Shown: in pieces, positions 6,743 through 14,075 of the stretch
How the letters are laid out: the number at the start of each line of letters is the position of its first letter
How positions within the stretch are numbered: position 1 is the first letter of the stretch
DNA from: Egerieimonas sp900552095
Lineage (GTDB): Bacteria > Bacillota > Clostridia > Lachnospirales > Lachnospiraceae
Reading direction: 5' to 3'
Length of the DNA stretch: 18,948 nt
Assembly: GCA_902469965.1 (NCBI GenBank)
Contig: CABREP010000047.1
Location: 1 to 18,948 of the forward strand
Notes under the pieces: model-generated
Told to the model about the DNA's origin: nothing
The model's input: only the letters and a program-made list of their open reading frames with translations
Databases searched by the model: none
Translations under genes and position numbers: made by a program

Positions 6743-9433
6743 ATGGAATATATCTGTGCCGGCCTTCTGGCCCATGTGGATGCGGGGAAGACAACGCTCT
6801 CAGAAGCACTTTTATATGAAGGCGGAGCTCTGAGGAAGCTGGGACGGGTGGATCACGGAGACGCATTCTTTGACACCTATGCGCTGGAGAGATCCCGGGG
6901 GATCACCATTTTTTCCAAGCAGGCAGTGATGCGGCTGGGAGAAAAGCAGGTTACGCTTCTGGATACGCCGGGACATGCGGACTTTTCTGCGGAAATGGAA
7001 CGGACGCTGCAGGTGCTTGACTATGCTGTTCTTGTGATCAGCGGGACGGACGGGATTCAGGGACATACCAGGACACTCTGGAATCTGCTGAAGAGGTATC
7101 AGATCCCTGTTTTCCTCTTTATTAATAAGATGGATCTGCCGGGAACGGCCCGGGAGAGCCTGATGGAGGAACTGAAAGAGCGGCTGGATGGAAACTGTGT
7201 GGATTTTGGCGAAGAACGGGAGTGCCGGGAATTCATGGAAAATCTCGCGGTCTGTGATGAGCGTGTGATGGAGCGTTATCTGGAAACAGGAAGGGTAGAT
7301 GACGGGGAGATACGGGAGCTGATCAGCCGGAGAAAAGTATTTCCCTGCTATTTTGGCTCGGCGCTGAAGCTTATTGGAGTACGGGAGTTTCTGGAAGGTT
7401 TCGGCCGGTATACAAAGGAAATTTCTTATCCGGAGCATTTCGGAGCAAAAGTTTTTAAAATCACAAGAGACGGACAGGGGAATCGGCTGACCCACCTGAA
7501 GATTACGGGGGGCTGCCTGAAGGTGAAGGAACCGGTTGCAGACCGGGAGGGGAACTGGAGGGAGAAGGCGGATCAGATCAGACTTTATTCCGGCGAGAAG
7601 TTTGAAGTTCTGCAGGAAGCGGAGGCGGGAAGGATCTGTGCCGTTACCGGACTTACCCGGACTTACCCCGGACAGGGACTGGGGAGAGAGGCGGATTCGG
7701 GACAGCCGTTTTTGACTCCGGTGCTTACCTACCGCATGATTCTGCCGGAGGAGTGTTCTGCCGCCTGGCTGCTGCCCCAGCTCAGGCAGCTGGAAGAGGA
7801 GGATCCGGAACTTCATATCCTGTGGAAAGAGGAACTGGAAGAGATTCAGGTTCAGGTGATGGGGGAAGTCCAGATAGAGATCCTGAAAAGCCTGATTCTG
7901 GAGCGGTTTGGCGTTGCAGTAGATTTTAGCAGAGGAAGTCTGGTTTACCGGGAGACGATCACGGAGGCAGTGGAAGGAGTCGGCCATTTTGAGCCGCTGC
8001 GCCACTATGCGGAGGTACATCTGCTTCTGGAACCGGGGCCGAGAGGCAGCGGCCTGCAGTTTGATACAGTCTGCAGTACTGATGTGCTGGAGGGAAACTG
8101 GCAGAGGCTGATCCTGACTCATCTGGCGGAGAAAGAACATAAAGGGGTACTCACAGGAGCGGCGGTGACGGATCTGAAGATTACGCTGCTCTCCGGGAAA
8201 GCTCACACAAAACATACAGAGGGAGGAGATTTCCGGCAGGCCACCTATCGGGCAGTGCGCCAGGGGCTGAGAAAAGGGAAGAGCATTCTTCTGGAACCCT
8301 GGTATGAGTTCCGGCTGGAAGTTCCCCGGGAAAATCTTGGACGGGCGATGTCAGATCTGCAGCGGATGAACGGGCAGATCGATCCGCCGGAGCTTTTTCC
8401 GGAACAGGCAGTGCTTACCGGTTCTGTGCCGGTGTCGGAGATAGGGGAATACCACAGAGAAGTAGTGTCTTACACCAGAGGAAGGGGAAGACTGTTCTGC
8501 AGTCTGAAAGGATATGAACCCTGCCATGATCCGGAGAAGATTCTGGAAGAGACCGGTTATGATCCGGAAGCTGATCTGGAGAATCCTACCGGTTCTGTTT
8601 TCTGCGCCCATGGGGCAGGATTTGTGGTGCCCTGGGATCAGGTGGAAAATTATATGCATCTGGGGAGCGGGTTAAAGAGAGAGCAGGAAGAAGAACCCAG
8701 GATTTATCAGACCGGAGTTCCTTCCCGGCCGGCAGAAAAAGAAGAATGGGCCGATCCGGAAGAACTAGATGAGATTTTCCGGAGAACGTACCGAAGTTAT
8801 GGAGAAGAGGAGCGGCCGGGAAAGAGGTGGGGGCTTACAAGAAGCAGGGAGAAAGCGCCCTCCCAGACCGGGCGGACTTCATCCGGACGGAAGGCGGGAG
8901 AAGAATATCTGCTGGTGGACGGCTATAATATTATTTTTGCCTGGGAGGAGCTGAAAGAACTGGCAGAAGCCAGCATCGACGGAGCCAGGACAAAGCTGAT
9001 GGACATTCTCTGCAATTATCAGGGATATCGGAAATGTACTGTGATCCTGGTTTTCGATGCCTATCGGGTGGAAGGCCATGCCTGTGAGGTGAGCCGTTAC
9101 CACAATATTCATGTGGTTTACACCAGGGAGGCGGAGACTGCCGACCAGTATATCGAGAAGACCGTTCATGAGATTGGAAAGCGGTATCAGGTGACGGTGG
9201 CCACTTCTGACCGGATCGAGCAGGTGATCATCATGGGACAGGGAGCCAGAAGGCTGTCTGCCAGGGATTTCCGGGAAGAGGTGATGCTGGCCCAGAGGCA
9301 GATCCGGGAAAATCTGGGAGAACAGAAGGAAGGAAAGAGATATTTTCTGGGGGAACTGGCCCCGGAACTTACAGGAGCGGGAAAGAGAGGAGAGGAAAAA
9401 GATGGAGCGCAGCATACGGATGATTGGTCTTGA
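6743..9433 (+). CDS. Tet(M)/EF-G-type ribosomal GTPase fused to a Rae1/YacP-like NYN endoribonuclease domain
   Basis: The protein has 896 residues. ATG 6743 is chosen over the in-frame ATG 6701 because only 6743 has a ribosome site and gives the family N terminus MEYICAGLLAHVDAGKTT. GTPase motifs are AHVDAGKT (10-17), RGITI (52-56), DTPGH (74-78), NKMD (128-131) and GSA (205-207). EF-G/Tet(M) domains II-V continue to about 645, ending in a CAHGAGF segment (621-627). A charged linker (645-718) leads to a YacP-type NYN domain (719-860). That domain has LLVDGYNII (D726), VFDAYRVEG (D772), ETADQYIEK (D801), VATSDR (D823) and GQGARRLSARDF, closely resembling Bacillus Rae1, a ribosome-dependent mRNA endonuclease. 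Tet(M) alone is ~640 residues and Rae1 ~170. The domain IV tip differs from Tet(M), so drug resistance is not assured. It overlaps the HAD gene by 32 bases. The fusion is seen directly; the joint function is inferred. Confidence 0.93.
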   Translation: MEYICAGLLAHVDAGKTTLSEALLYEGGALRKLGRVDHGDAFFDTYALERSRGITIFSKQAVMRLGEKQVTLLDTPGHADFSAEMERTLQVLDYAVLVISGTDGIQGHTRTLWNLLKRYQIPVFLFINKMDLPGTARESLMEELKERLDGNCVDFGEERECREFMENLAVCDERVMERYLETGRVDDGEIRELISRRKVFPCYFGSALKLIGVREFLEGFGRYTKEISYPEHFGAKVFKITRDGQGNRLTHLKITGGCLKVKEPVADREGNWREKADQIRLYSGEKFEVLQEAEAGRICAVTGLTRTYPGQGLGREADSGQPFLTPVLTYRMILPEECSAAWLLPQLRQLEEEDPELHILWKEELEEIQVQVMGEVQIEILKSLILERFGVAVDFSRGSLVYRETITEAVEGVGHFEPLRHYAEVHLLLEPGPRGSGLQFDTVCSTDVLEGNWQRLILTHLAEKEHKGVLTGAAVTDLKITLLSGKAHTKHTEGGDFRQATYRAVRQGLRKGKSILLEPWYEFRLEVPRENLGRAMSDLQRMNGQIDPPELFPEQAVLTGSVPVSEIGEYHREVVSYTRGRGRLFCSLKGYEPCHDPEKILEETGYDPEADLENPTGSVFCAHGAGFVVPWDQVENYMHLGSGLKREQEEEPRIYQTGVPSRPAEKEEWADPEELDEIFRRTYRSYGEEERPGKRWGLTRSREKAPSQTGRTSSGRKAGEEYLLVDGYNIIFAWEELKELAEASIDGARTKLMDILCNYQGYRKCTVILVFDAYRVEGHACEVSRYHNIHVVYTREAETADQYIEKTVHEIGKRYQVTVATSDRIEQVIIMGQGARRLSARDFREEVMLAQRQIRENLGEQKEGKRYFLGELAPELTGAGKRGEEKDGAQHTDDWS

Positions 9434-10241
9434 TCTGGACGGGACTGTTTTTAACAATGCAAAGGAGATTACGGAGCACACCCGGCAGGTGCTGGCGGAG
9501 GCGATCCGCCGCGGCGTGGTGGTGCTTCCGGCTACGGGAAGGCCGAGGACAGGGCTGCCGGAAGCTTTTCTCTCTATTCCAGGTGTGCGCTATGCCCTCA
9601 CAGCCAACGGCGGAAGAATTGTGGATCTGGAAACCGGGGAGCCCATTTACCAGTGTCTGATCCCCTGGGAACTGACTCAGGAGATTATTGCGGAAATGGC
9701 AGCGTGCCCGGATGGTTCCTGGGAAGTTTATTATGACGGAACCTGTTATGTGGATCAGGACGCCTACACTTTTGTACAGCATCCGGATATGACGCCGGGG
9801 ATGGTGGAGTATATCAGAAAATCCCGGAAGAAAGTTCCGGGGCTGGCAGAGCATATGCGGGAAAATAAGATTGGCGTGGAGAAGCTTCATATGGTATTTT
9901 CCGACACGGAAAAACGAAATAAAATGCTGGAGCAGATGAAGCGCCACCGGGAGCTGGATGTAAGTTATGCCACCACTTTTAACCTGGAAATTATTTCCGC
10001 AAAGTCCGGGAAGGGAAATGGCCTTCTGGAGCTGGGACGGAAACTGGGAATCGGGCGGGAAGAGATTATGGCCTGCGGCGATGCGCCCAACGACTGGGAT
10101 ATGCTGAAAAAAGTCGGTTTTCCAGTTGTAATGGCAAATGGCGATGAGGAGACGAAGAAACTGGCAGCTTTTATCACCAGGAGCAACGAGGAAGATGGGG
10201 TGGCTTACGCCATAGAAAAATTTGTGCTTTCAGAGCGGTGA
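9402..10241 (+). CDS. Cof-type HAD-IIB family phosphatase
   Basis: The protein has 279 residues, usual for Cof/YidA-type sugar-phosphate or nucleotide phosphatases. Motif I is DLDGT, with nucleophile D11 and general acid/base D13. Motif II is the TGR segment (45-47). The motif III lysine lies in SGKGNGL, near residue 204. Motif IV is GDAPND, with D227 and D231 binding Mg. The large cap insertion between motifs II and III is type IIB. The physiological substrate cannot be told from the sequence. ATG 9402 is preceded by an AGGAGAGGA ribosome site inside the end of the GTPase gene. The 32-base overlap suggests co-transcription and possibly coupled translation. A terminator follows at 10304. Confidence 0.92.
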   Translation: MERSIRMIGLDLDGTVFNNAKEITEHTRQVLAEAIRRGVVVLPATGRPRTGLPEAFLSIPGVRYALTANGGRIVDLETGEPIYQCLIPWELTQEIIAEMAACPDGSWEVYYDGTCYVDQDAYTFVQHPDMTPGMVEYIRKSRKKVPGLAEHMRENKIGVEKLHMVFSDTEKRNKMLEQMKRHRELDVSYATTFNLEIISAKSGKGNGLLELGRKLGIGREEIMACGDAPNDWDMLKKVGFPVVMANGDEETKKLAAFITRSNEEDGVAYAIEKFVLSER

Positions 10242-10303
10242 TCAGAATTATAAGATCGTTTTCGGTAAAATACACAAAAACAATGAACTTTCTACAGTAA
10301 AAG

Positions 10304-10327
10304 ACCGCCTTATTCTGGCGGTTTTTT
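10304..10327 (+). terminator. Rho-independent terminator after the HAD gene
   Basis: ACCGCC (10304-10309) pairs with GGCGGT (10317-10322) around a 7-base loop, followed by six T (10322-10327). It closes the GTPase/HAD transcript. Confidence 0.88.
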
Positions 10328-10356
10328 ACAAAGAAGAATAATAATAGCCAAAAGAC

Positions 10357-10385
10357 TTGATTTTTGGACAGGAATATGCTACATT
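10357..10385 (+). promoter_or_regulatory. Possible promoter of the beta-glucoside operon
   Basis: TTGATT (10357-10362) and TACATT (10380-10385), spaced by 17 bases, are the best pair upstream of the RAT element and match 4 of 6 consensus bases each. Transcription would start near 10392, about 20 bases before the RAT. No convincing CcpA cre site was seen in this 370-base gene-free region. Confidence 0.35.
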
Positions 10386-10411
10386 ATCTACAGAATTACA
10401 GACAATAAAGC

Positions 10412-10440
10412 GACGTGTTACTGGTAATGCAGGCAAGATC
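10412..10440 (+). promoter_or_regulatory. RAT: ribonucleic antiterminator target of LicT/BglG
   Basis: This 29-base element has the two signature blocks of LicT/SacY-family RNA targets, TGTTACTG (10416-10423) and GCAGGCAA (10429-10436), separated by five bases and flanked by complementary GA/TC ends. LicT dimers bind such hairpins and block formation of the overlapping terminator. Its 3' end (AAGATC, 10435-10440) is shared with the left arm of the terminator at 10435-10521, and a LicT gene is present in the same operon. Confidence 0.85.
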
Positions 10441-10521
10441 GGATTAAAGTGAGAGAGAGCAGCAGATGTCGACGGGCATTTGTATTTTCTTTTTATATTC
10501 ATTTTAGTCGGATCTTTTTTT
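10435..10521 (+). terminator. Leader terminator controlled by antitermination
   Basis: The left arm 10435-10450 (AAGATCGGATTAAAGT) pairs with the right arm 10501-10516 (ATTTTAGTCGGATCTT) over 16 positions, with one G-G mismatch and two G-U pairs. Seven T (10515-10521) follow. The loop is about 50 bases. Because the left arm begins inside the RAT, the two structures are mutually exclusive, which is the classic attenuation design. Confidence 0.8.
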
Positions 10522-10522
10522 G

Positions 10523-10539
10523 TTCCCGAATTTCGGGAA
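10523..10539. repeat. 17-bp perfect palindrome in the bgl leader
   Basis: TTCCCGAA (10523-10530) and TTCGGGAA (10532-10539) flank a single T, immediately after the terminator T-run and 72 bases before the PTS start. It could be an operator for a second regulator, or a 5' stabilising hairpin in read-through RNA. The role is unknown. Confidence 0.6.
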
Positions 10540-10610
10540 GGAAGCGGCGCGGCTGTCTGTACTTATCCGGATGAGAAGTAAAAAATAAATGAGAAAGGGT
10601 GGGTTGTACT

Positions 10611-12521
10611 ATGGATTACAACAGAATTGCCAGTGATATACTGGAACATGTGGGTGGAAAAGAAAATGTAAAAAATGTTACCCATTGCTTTACCAGACTT
10701 CGCTTCGTGCTGAAGGATGAGAGCAAGGCACAGAAAGAGATCGTGGAACATCTGGAGGGCGTTATCTCCGTTGTAGTGGCGGGCGGCCAGTTTCAGGTGG
10801 TCTGCGGCGCGAAAGTGACCAAGATTTTTGATGAGGTAGAAAAACTTGTGGGAATTCAGAGCGGAAGCAGCGAGAAGCAGAAGTTTAGCCTGAACCTGAT
10901 CCTGCAGAAGATTTCCGAGATTTTTACGCCGCTGGTTCCGGCAATTGCAGCGGCCGGCCTGATCAAAGGTCTTCTGGCAGCGGCGGCCAAATTCCCCATG
11001 CTGGGAGAATTCACAGCCTCCAGTACCTATACGATTTTAAATACGGCAAGTAATATTATTTTCTATTTTATGCCGATTTTCCTGGCTTACACAGCGGCAA
11101 AGGCATTGAAATGCAGTCCTGTCATTGCTATGGTGCTGGGCGGATTCCTCTGTCATCCCACCATTGATGCGCTGATCCAGGACGTGGGAAGCAAGTCTAC
11201 GATCTTTGGACTGCCGGTTGTGAAGCAGGCGTTTACCATCGGTGAATCGACAAAGGTGTTCAGTTATACAGAGTCGGTAATTCCGATCATTCTTCTGGTT
11301 ATCGTTCTGGCCTTCCTGGAACGGGGGCTGAAAAAGATTATTCCTGAGATTCTGCAGATTATCCTGGTTCCGGGAATCTCTCTGATCGTGATGATCCCCA
11401 TTGCTCTGGTTGTATTAGGACCGGTGGGAATCTATGTTGGTTTTGGTATTCAGTGGCTGTATCAGGCTCTTTATTCCTTCAGTCCCGTGCTTGGCGGTAT
11501 TGTCATCGGTGGTCTGTGGGGTGTATGTGTTATCTTTGGTGCACACCGTGCACTGCTGCCCATCGGTCTTAACGATGTGGCAATCTCCGGAACCAATACT
11601 CTGATGTGTTTCGCAGGTTCTGCAAACTTTGCACAGGCAGGTGCGGCTCTCGGCGTTACCCTGAAATCCAAGAGTGCAGAGACGAAGCAGGTGGCAGGAG
11701 CCGGTGCGCTGTCCGCTTTCCTGGTTGGTGTTACAGAGCCGGCGATCTACGGTGTCAACCTGCGTCTGAAACGTCCCATGGTGTGTGCGGTGATCGCCGG
11801 TGCGCTGGGCGGTGCAATTATGGGTATCGGAAATGCGGTAAATACAGGATTTGCAAATAATGGTATTCTGACGATCATGTCCTACTATGGCGAGGGAACC
11901 AGCCTGGGACAGTTCGCTTCCTATCTGATCGGTATCGCAGTAGCATTCTTCGGTGCAGCGATCCTGACTTATCTGGTAGGTTTTGAAGAAGTTCCGGCCG
12001 AGGATGCCGGGACGGCTCCGGCACCGGAGGTTAAGAAGATTTCTGCTTCTGTGAAAGAGGAAGAGGCAGATGTGAAAGTGGCAGCTCCGGTAGAAGGAAA
12101 GGCATATCCGTTAAATGAAGTAAAAGATGAAGTGTTCGCTTCTGAGGCTCTGGGAAAAGGAATTGCGGTTCTGCCCTCAAAAGGCGAGGTTGTGGCGCCG
12201 GAAGATGGAACAGTGACCGTTTTATATCCCACGCTGCATGCTATGGGATTAAAGCTTGACAGTGGAGTAGAGCTTCTGATCCATGTGGGCATGGATACTG
12301 TGGAGATGAACGGAGACGGATTTACCAGATATGCAGAAGAAGGGGCAAGAGTGAAGAAGGGCGATAAGCTGGTAGGATTTGATATCGCGAAGATCAAAGA
12401 GGCGGGTCACGACACCACGGTTGCTGTGGTCGTATCCAATACCGATGATTTTGCTGCGGTTACCGGAGTTCCGGCTTCTCACGCAGATCTTACGAAAAAT
12501 GTTATCTTAGTAAAACGCTGA
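10611..12521 (+). CDS. bglP: PTS beta-glucoside-type transporter subunit EIIBCA
   Basis: This 636-residue permease imports and phosphorylates beta-glucosides using phosphate from HPr. Domain order is EIIB, EIIC, EIIA, as in BglP/BglF. The EIIB domain (1-85) carries the phospho-acceptor C26 in THCFTRLRF. The EIIC domain (about 105-455) is the multi-spanning channel, from FTPLVPAIAAAGLIKG through GAHRALLPIGLND to EPAIYGVNLRLKRP. A linker leads to the Crr-like EIIA domain (about 490-636), with H543 (PTLHAMGL) and phospho-acceptor H558 (LLIHVGMDTV). ATG 10611 with AAAGGGTGGG upstream is preferred over GTG 10599, which lies within the ribosome site. It is the first gene of a RAT-controlled operon. 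EII proteins of this class also phosphorylate and inhibit their antiterminator, here LicT. The exact glycoside is not determined. Confidence 0.94.
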   Translation: MDYNRIASDILEHVGGKENVKNVTHCFTRLRFVLKDESKAQKEIVEHLEGVISVVVAGGQFQVVCGAKVTKIFDEVEKLVGIQSGSSEKQKFSLNLILQKISEIFTPLVPAIAAAGLIKGLLAAAAKFPMLGEFTASSTYTILNTASNIIFYFMPIFLAYTAAKALKCSPVIAMVLGGFLCHPTIDALIQDVGSKSTIFGLPVVKQAFTIGESTKVFSYTESVIPIILLVIVLAFLERGLKKIIPEILQIILVPGISLIVMIPIALVVLGPVGIYVGFGIQWLYQALYSFSPVLGGIVIGGLWGVCVIFGAHRALLPIGLNDVAISGTNTLMCFAGSANFAQAGAALGVTLKSKSAETKQVAGAGALSAFLVGVTEPAIYGVNLRLKRPMVCAVIAGALGGAIMGIGNAVNTGFANNGILTIMSYYGEGTSLGQFASYLIGIAVAFFGAAILTYLVGFEEVPAEDAGTAPAPEVKKISASVKEEEADVKVAAPVEGKAYPLNEVKDEVFASEALGKGIAVLPSKGEVVAPEDGTVTVLYPTLHAMGLKLDSGVELLIHVGMDTVEMNGDGFTRYAEEGARVKKGDKLVGFDIAKIKEAGHDTTVAVVVSNTDDFAAVTGVPASHADLTKNVILVKR

Positions 12522-12536
12522 TAAGGAGATAAAATT

Positions 12537-13949
12537 ATGGCAAAATTTCCCGAGAATTTTCTGTGGGGTGCAGCCTCATCCGCTTTCCAGATCGAAGGCG
12601 GATGGGATGCCGATGGAAAGGGTATGACAGTTGCGGACTACAATTCTTTTAAGCGCTCGGACAGACAGGCAGACAGTAAGGTAGCCAGTGATTTTTACCA
12701 TCACTGGAAAGAAGACATCGCGCTGATGAAGGAAATGGGAATGAAAGTATACCGTTTCTCTATTTCCTGGGCCCGGATCATTCCGGACGGTGACGGGGAG
12801 ATTAATCAGAAAGGGATTGATTTCTATAATGATGTGATCAACTGCCTGCTGGAGAATGATATTCTTCCTTTTGTGACACTTTACCATTTTGATCTTCCCT
12901 ATGCGCTGGTGGAGAAGTATAATGGATGGGAGAGTAGAGACTGTGCGTATGCCTTTGAGCGCTATGCCAAAGTCTGCTTCCGGGAGTTTGGAGACCGGGT
13001 AAAATGGTGGCAGGTTCACAATGAGCAGAATCTGATGATCCGTGTGGATGAGCGGATGAATATCACCGAGAGCGATCCCTGGAAGGCGGACAAGATCCGG
13101 GCACAGATGGATTATCATATGTTCCTGGCTCACGCCCTTTCCGTAAATGCCTGCCATGAGATGGTGGAGGACGGCAAGATCGGACCGGCGGTATCTTCCA
13201 CCTGCACCTATCCTCTGACGAATAAGCCGGAGGATGTATGGGCGGCCAAAATGAATGACTGGTTTAAGACGAATTACTGTCTGGATATGCATTATTACGG
13301 AGAATATCCGGGATACTATATGCGTTACTTAAAGGAGCGGGACATCGTTCCGGTGATGGAAGAAGGAGACCGGGAGCTGTTAAAGAGCGCCAAGATGGAT
13401 TTTATTGCTCTGAATTACTACCGGACACTGTGTGCCAGCTATCTGCCTGCGGATGAAGAGCATCCGAAGGGGATGCGGGTTTACCGGGGCAATGAAGTAG
13501 ATTTCGATCAGTATGGTTACTGCCGGGATGAGAAGAACGTGAACTTAAAAGCCAGTGAGTACGGAGCGCAGATCGATCCGATGGGACTTCGGATCGTGCT
13601 CAACGATTACTACAGCAGGTATCACCTGCCGCTGATCATCACGGAGAACGGACTGGGTACGCCCGACGTGCTGACGGAGGACGGAAAAGTTCACGATGAT
13701 TACCGCATTGATTACATCCGGGGCCATCTGGAAGCTATGGCGCTGGCGATGGAGGACGGTGTGGAGCTGATGGGGTACTGTCCCTGGTCTGTGGTGGATC
13801 TTTTAAGTTCGCACCAGGGATTCCGGAAACGGTACGGATTTGTCTATATCAATCGGGAAGATATGGATCTGAAGGATTTAAGAAGAATTAAGAAAGACAG
13901 TTTTTACTGGTATTCCAATGTGATCCGGACTAACGGAAAAGAGCTGTAA
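12537..13949 (+). CDS. GH1 family 6-phospho-beta-glucosidase
   Basis: This 470-residue cytosolic glycosidase should hydrolyse the 6-phospho-beta-glucoside delivered by the PTS to glucose-6-phosphate plus aglycone or sugar. The GH1 N-terminal signature FLWGAASSAFQIEGG is present. The acid/base is E163 in VHNEQN, where the usual motif is NEP or NEI. The nucleophile is E370 in ITENGLG. The segment SSHQGFRKRYGF places S424, K431 and Y433 in the Ser-x6-Lys-x-Tyr spacing of the phosphate-binding site of 6-phospho-glycosidases, which supports a phosphorylated substrate. It lies 15 bases after the PTS gene with AAGGAG before its ATG, clearly the same operon. A 6-phospho-beta-galactosidase is less likely given the bgl context. 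Confidence 0.93.
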   Translation: MAKFPENFLWGAASSAFQIEGGWDADGKGMTVADYNSFKRSDRQADSKVASDFYHHWKEDIALMKEMGMKVYRFSISWARIIPDGDGEINQKGIDFYNDVINCLLENDILPFVTLYHFDLPYALVEKYNGWESRDCAYAFERYAKVCFREFGDRVKWWQVHNEQNLMIRVDERMNITESDPWKADKIRAQMDYHMFLAHALSVNACHEMVEDGKIGPAVSSTCTYPLTNKPEDVWAAKMNDWFKTNYCLDMHYYGEYPGYYMRYLKERDIVPVMEEGDRELLKSAKMDFIALNYYRTLCASYLPADEEHPKGMRVYRGNEVDFDQYGYCRDEKNVNLKASEYGAQIDPMGLRIVLNDYYSRYHLPLIITENGLGTPDVLTEDGKVHDDYRIDYIRGHLEAMALAMEDGVELMGYCPWSVVDLLSSHQGFRKRYGFVYINREDMDLKDLRRIKKDSFYWYSNVIRTNGKEL

Positions 13950-13972
13950 AAGCGAAAATGCAGTAAGGGGAA

Positions 13973-14033
13973 GCAGCGGAGCGGACAAGGAGAGAGATAT
14001 TTGATATCTTATCTGTTTGCGCTCTGCGGCTGC
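13973..14033 (+). other. Structured intercistronic RNA between the GH1 and LicT genes
   Basis: GCAGC (13973-13977) pairs with GCTGC (14029-14033), and GAGCG (13979-13983) with CGCTC (14020-14024). An apical stem AGATAT/ATATCT (13995-14000/14004-14009) closes a 3-base loop. A second weak hairpin TTTTCCT/AGGAAAA follows at 14036-14058. There is no long T-run, so it may be an RNA processing or stability element rather than a terminator. Confidence 0.4.
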
Positions 14034-14075
14034 CCTTTTCCTGCTGTTAGAAGGAAAAAGAAAGCGGGGGGAAAG

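Noticed and set aside
6812..8215. 467-codon open frame on the minus strand inside the GTPase gene
   Set aside because: Composition (Leu, Arg, Pro, Gln rich, no domain) is typical of antisense shadow; the plus strand encodes an unmistakable GTPase.
6743..8670. Calling the GTPase part a tetracycline-resistance determinant
   Set aside because: The fold is Tet(M)-like, but the domain IV loop lacks the resistance-type residues and a nuclease domain is fused. Resistance cannot be claimed from sequence alone.
10599..10610. GTG start four codons before the PTS ATG
   Set aside because: It lies within the likely ribosome site; MDYNRIA at 10611 is the usual EIIB beginning.
10242..10610. CcpA cre site or small protein gene in the bgl leader
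   Set aside because: No acceptable match to the cre consensus, and no open frame with a ribosome site; the region is explained by the terminator, promoter, RAT switch and palindrome.
14001..14075. TTG start 25 codons upstream of licT
   Set aside because: The extra residues (MISYLFALCGC and onward) do not belong to the family and overlap a structured spacer; ATG 14076 matches the LicT N terminus with a ribosome site.
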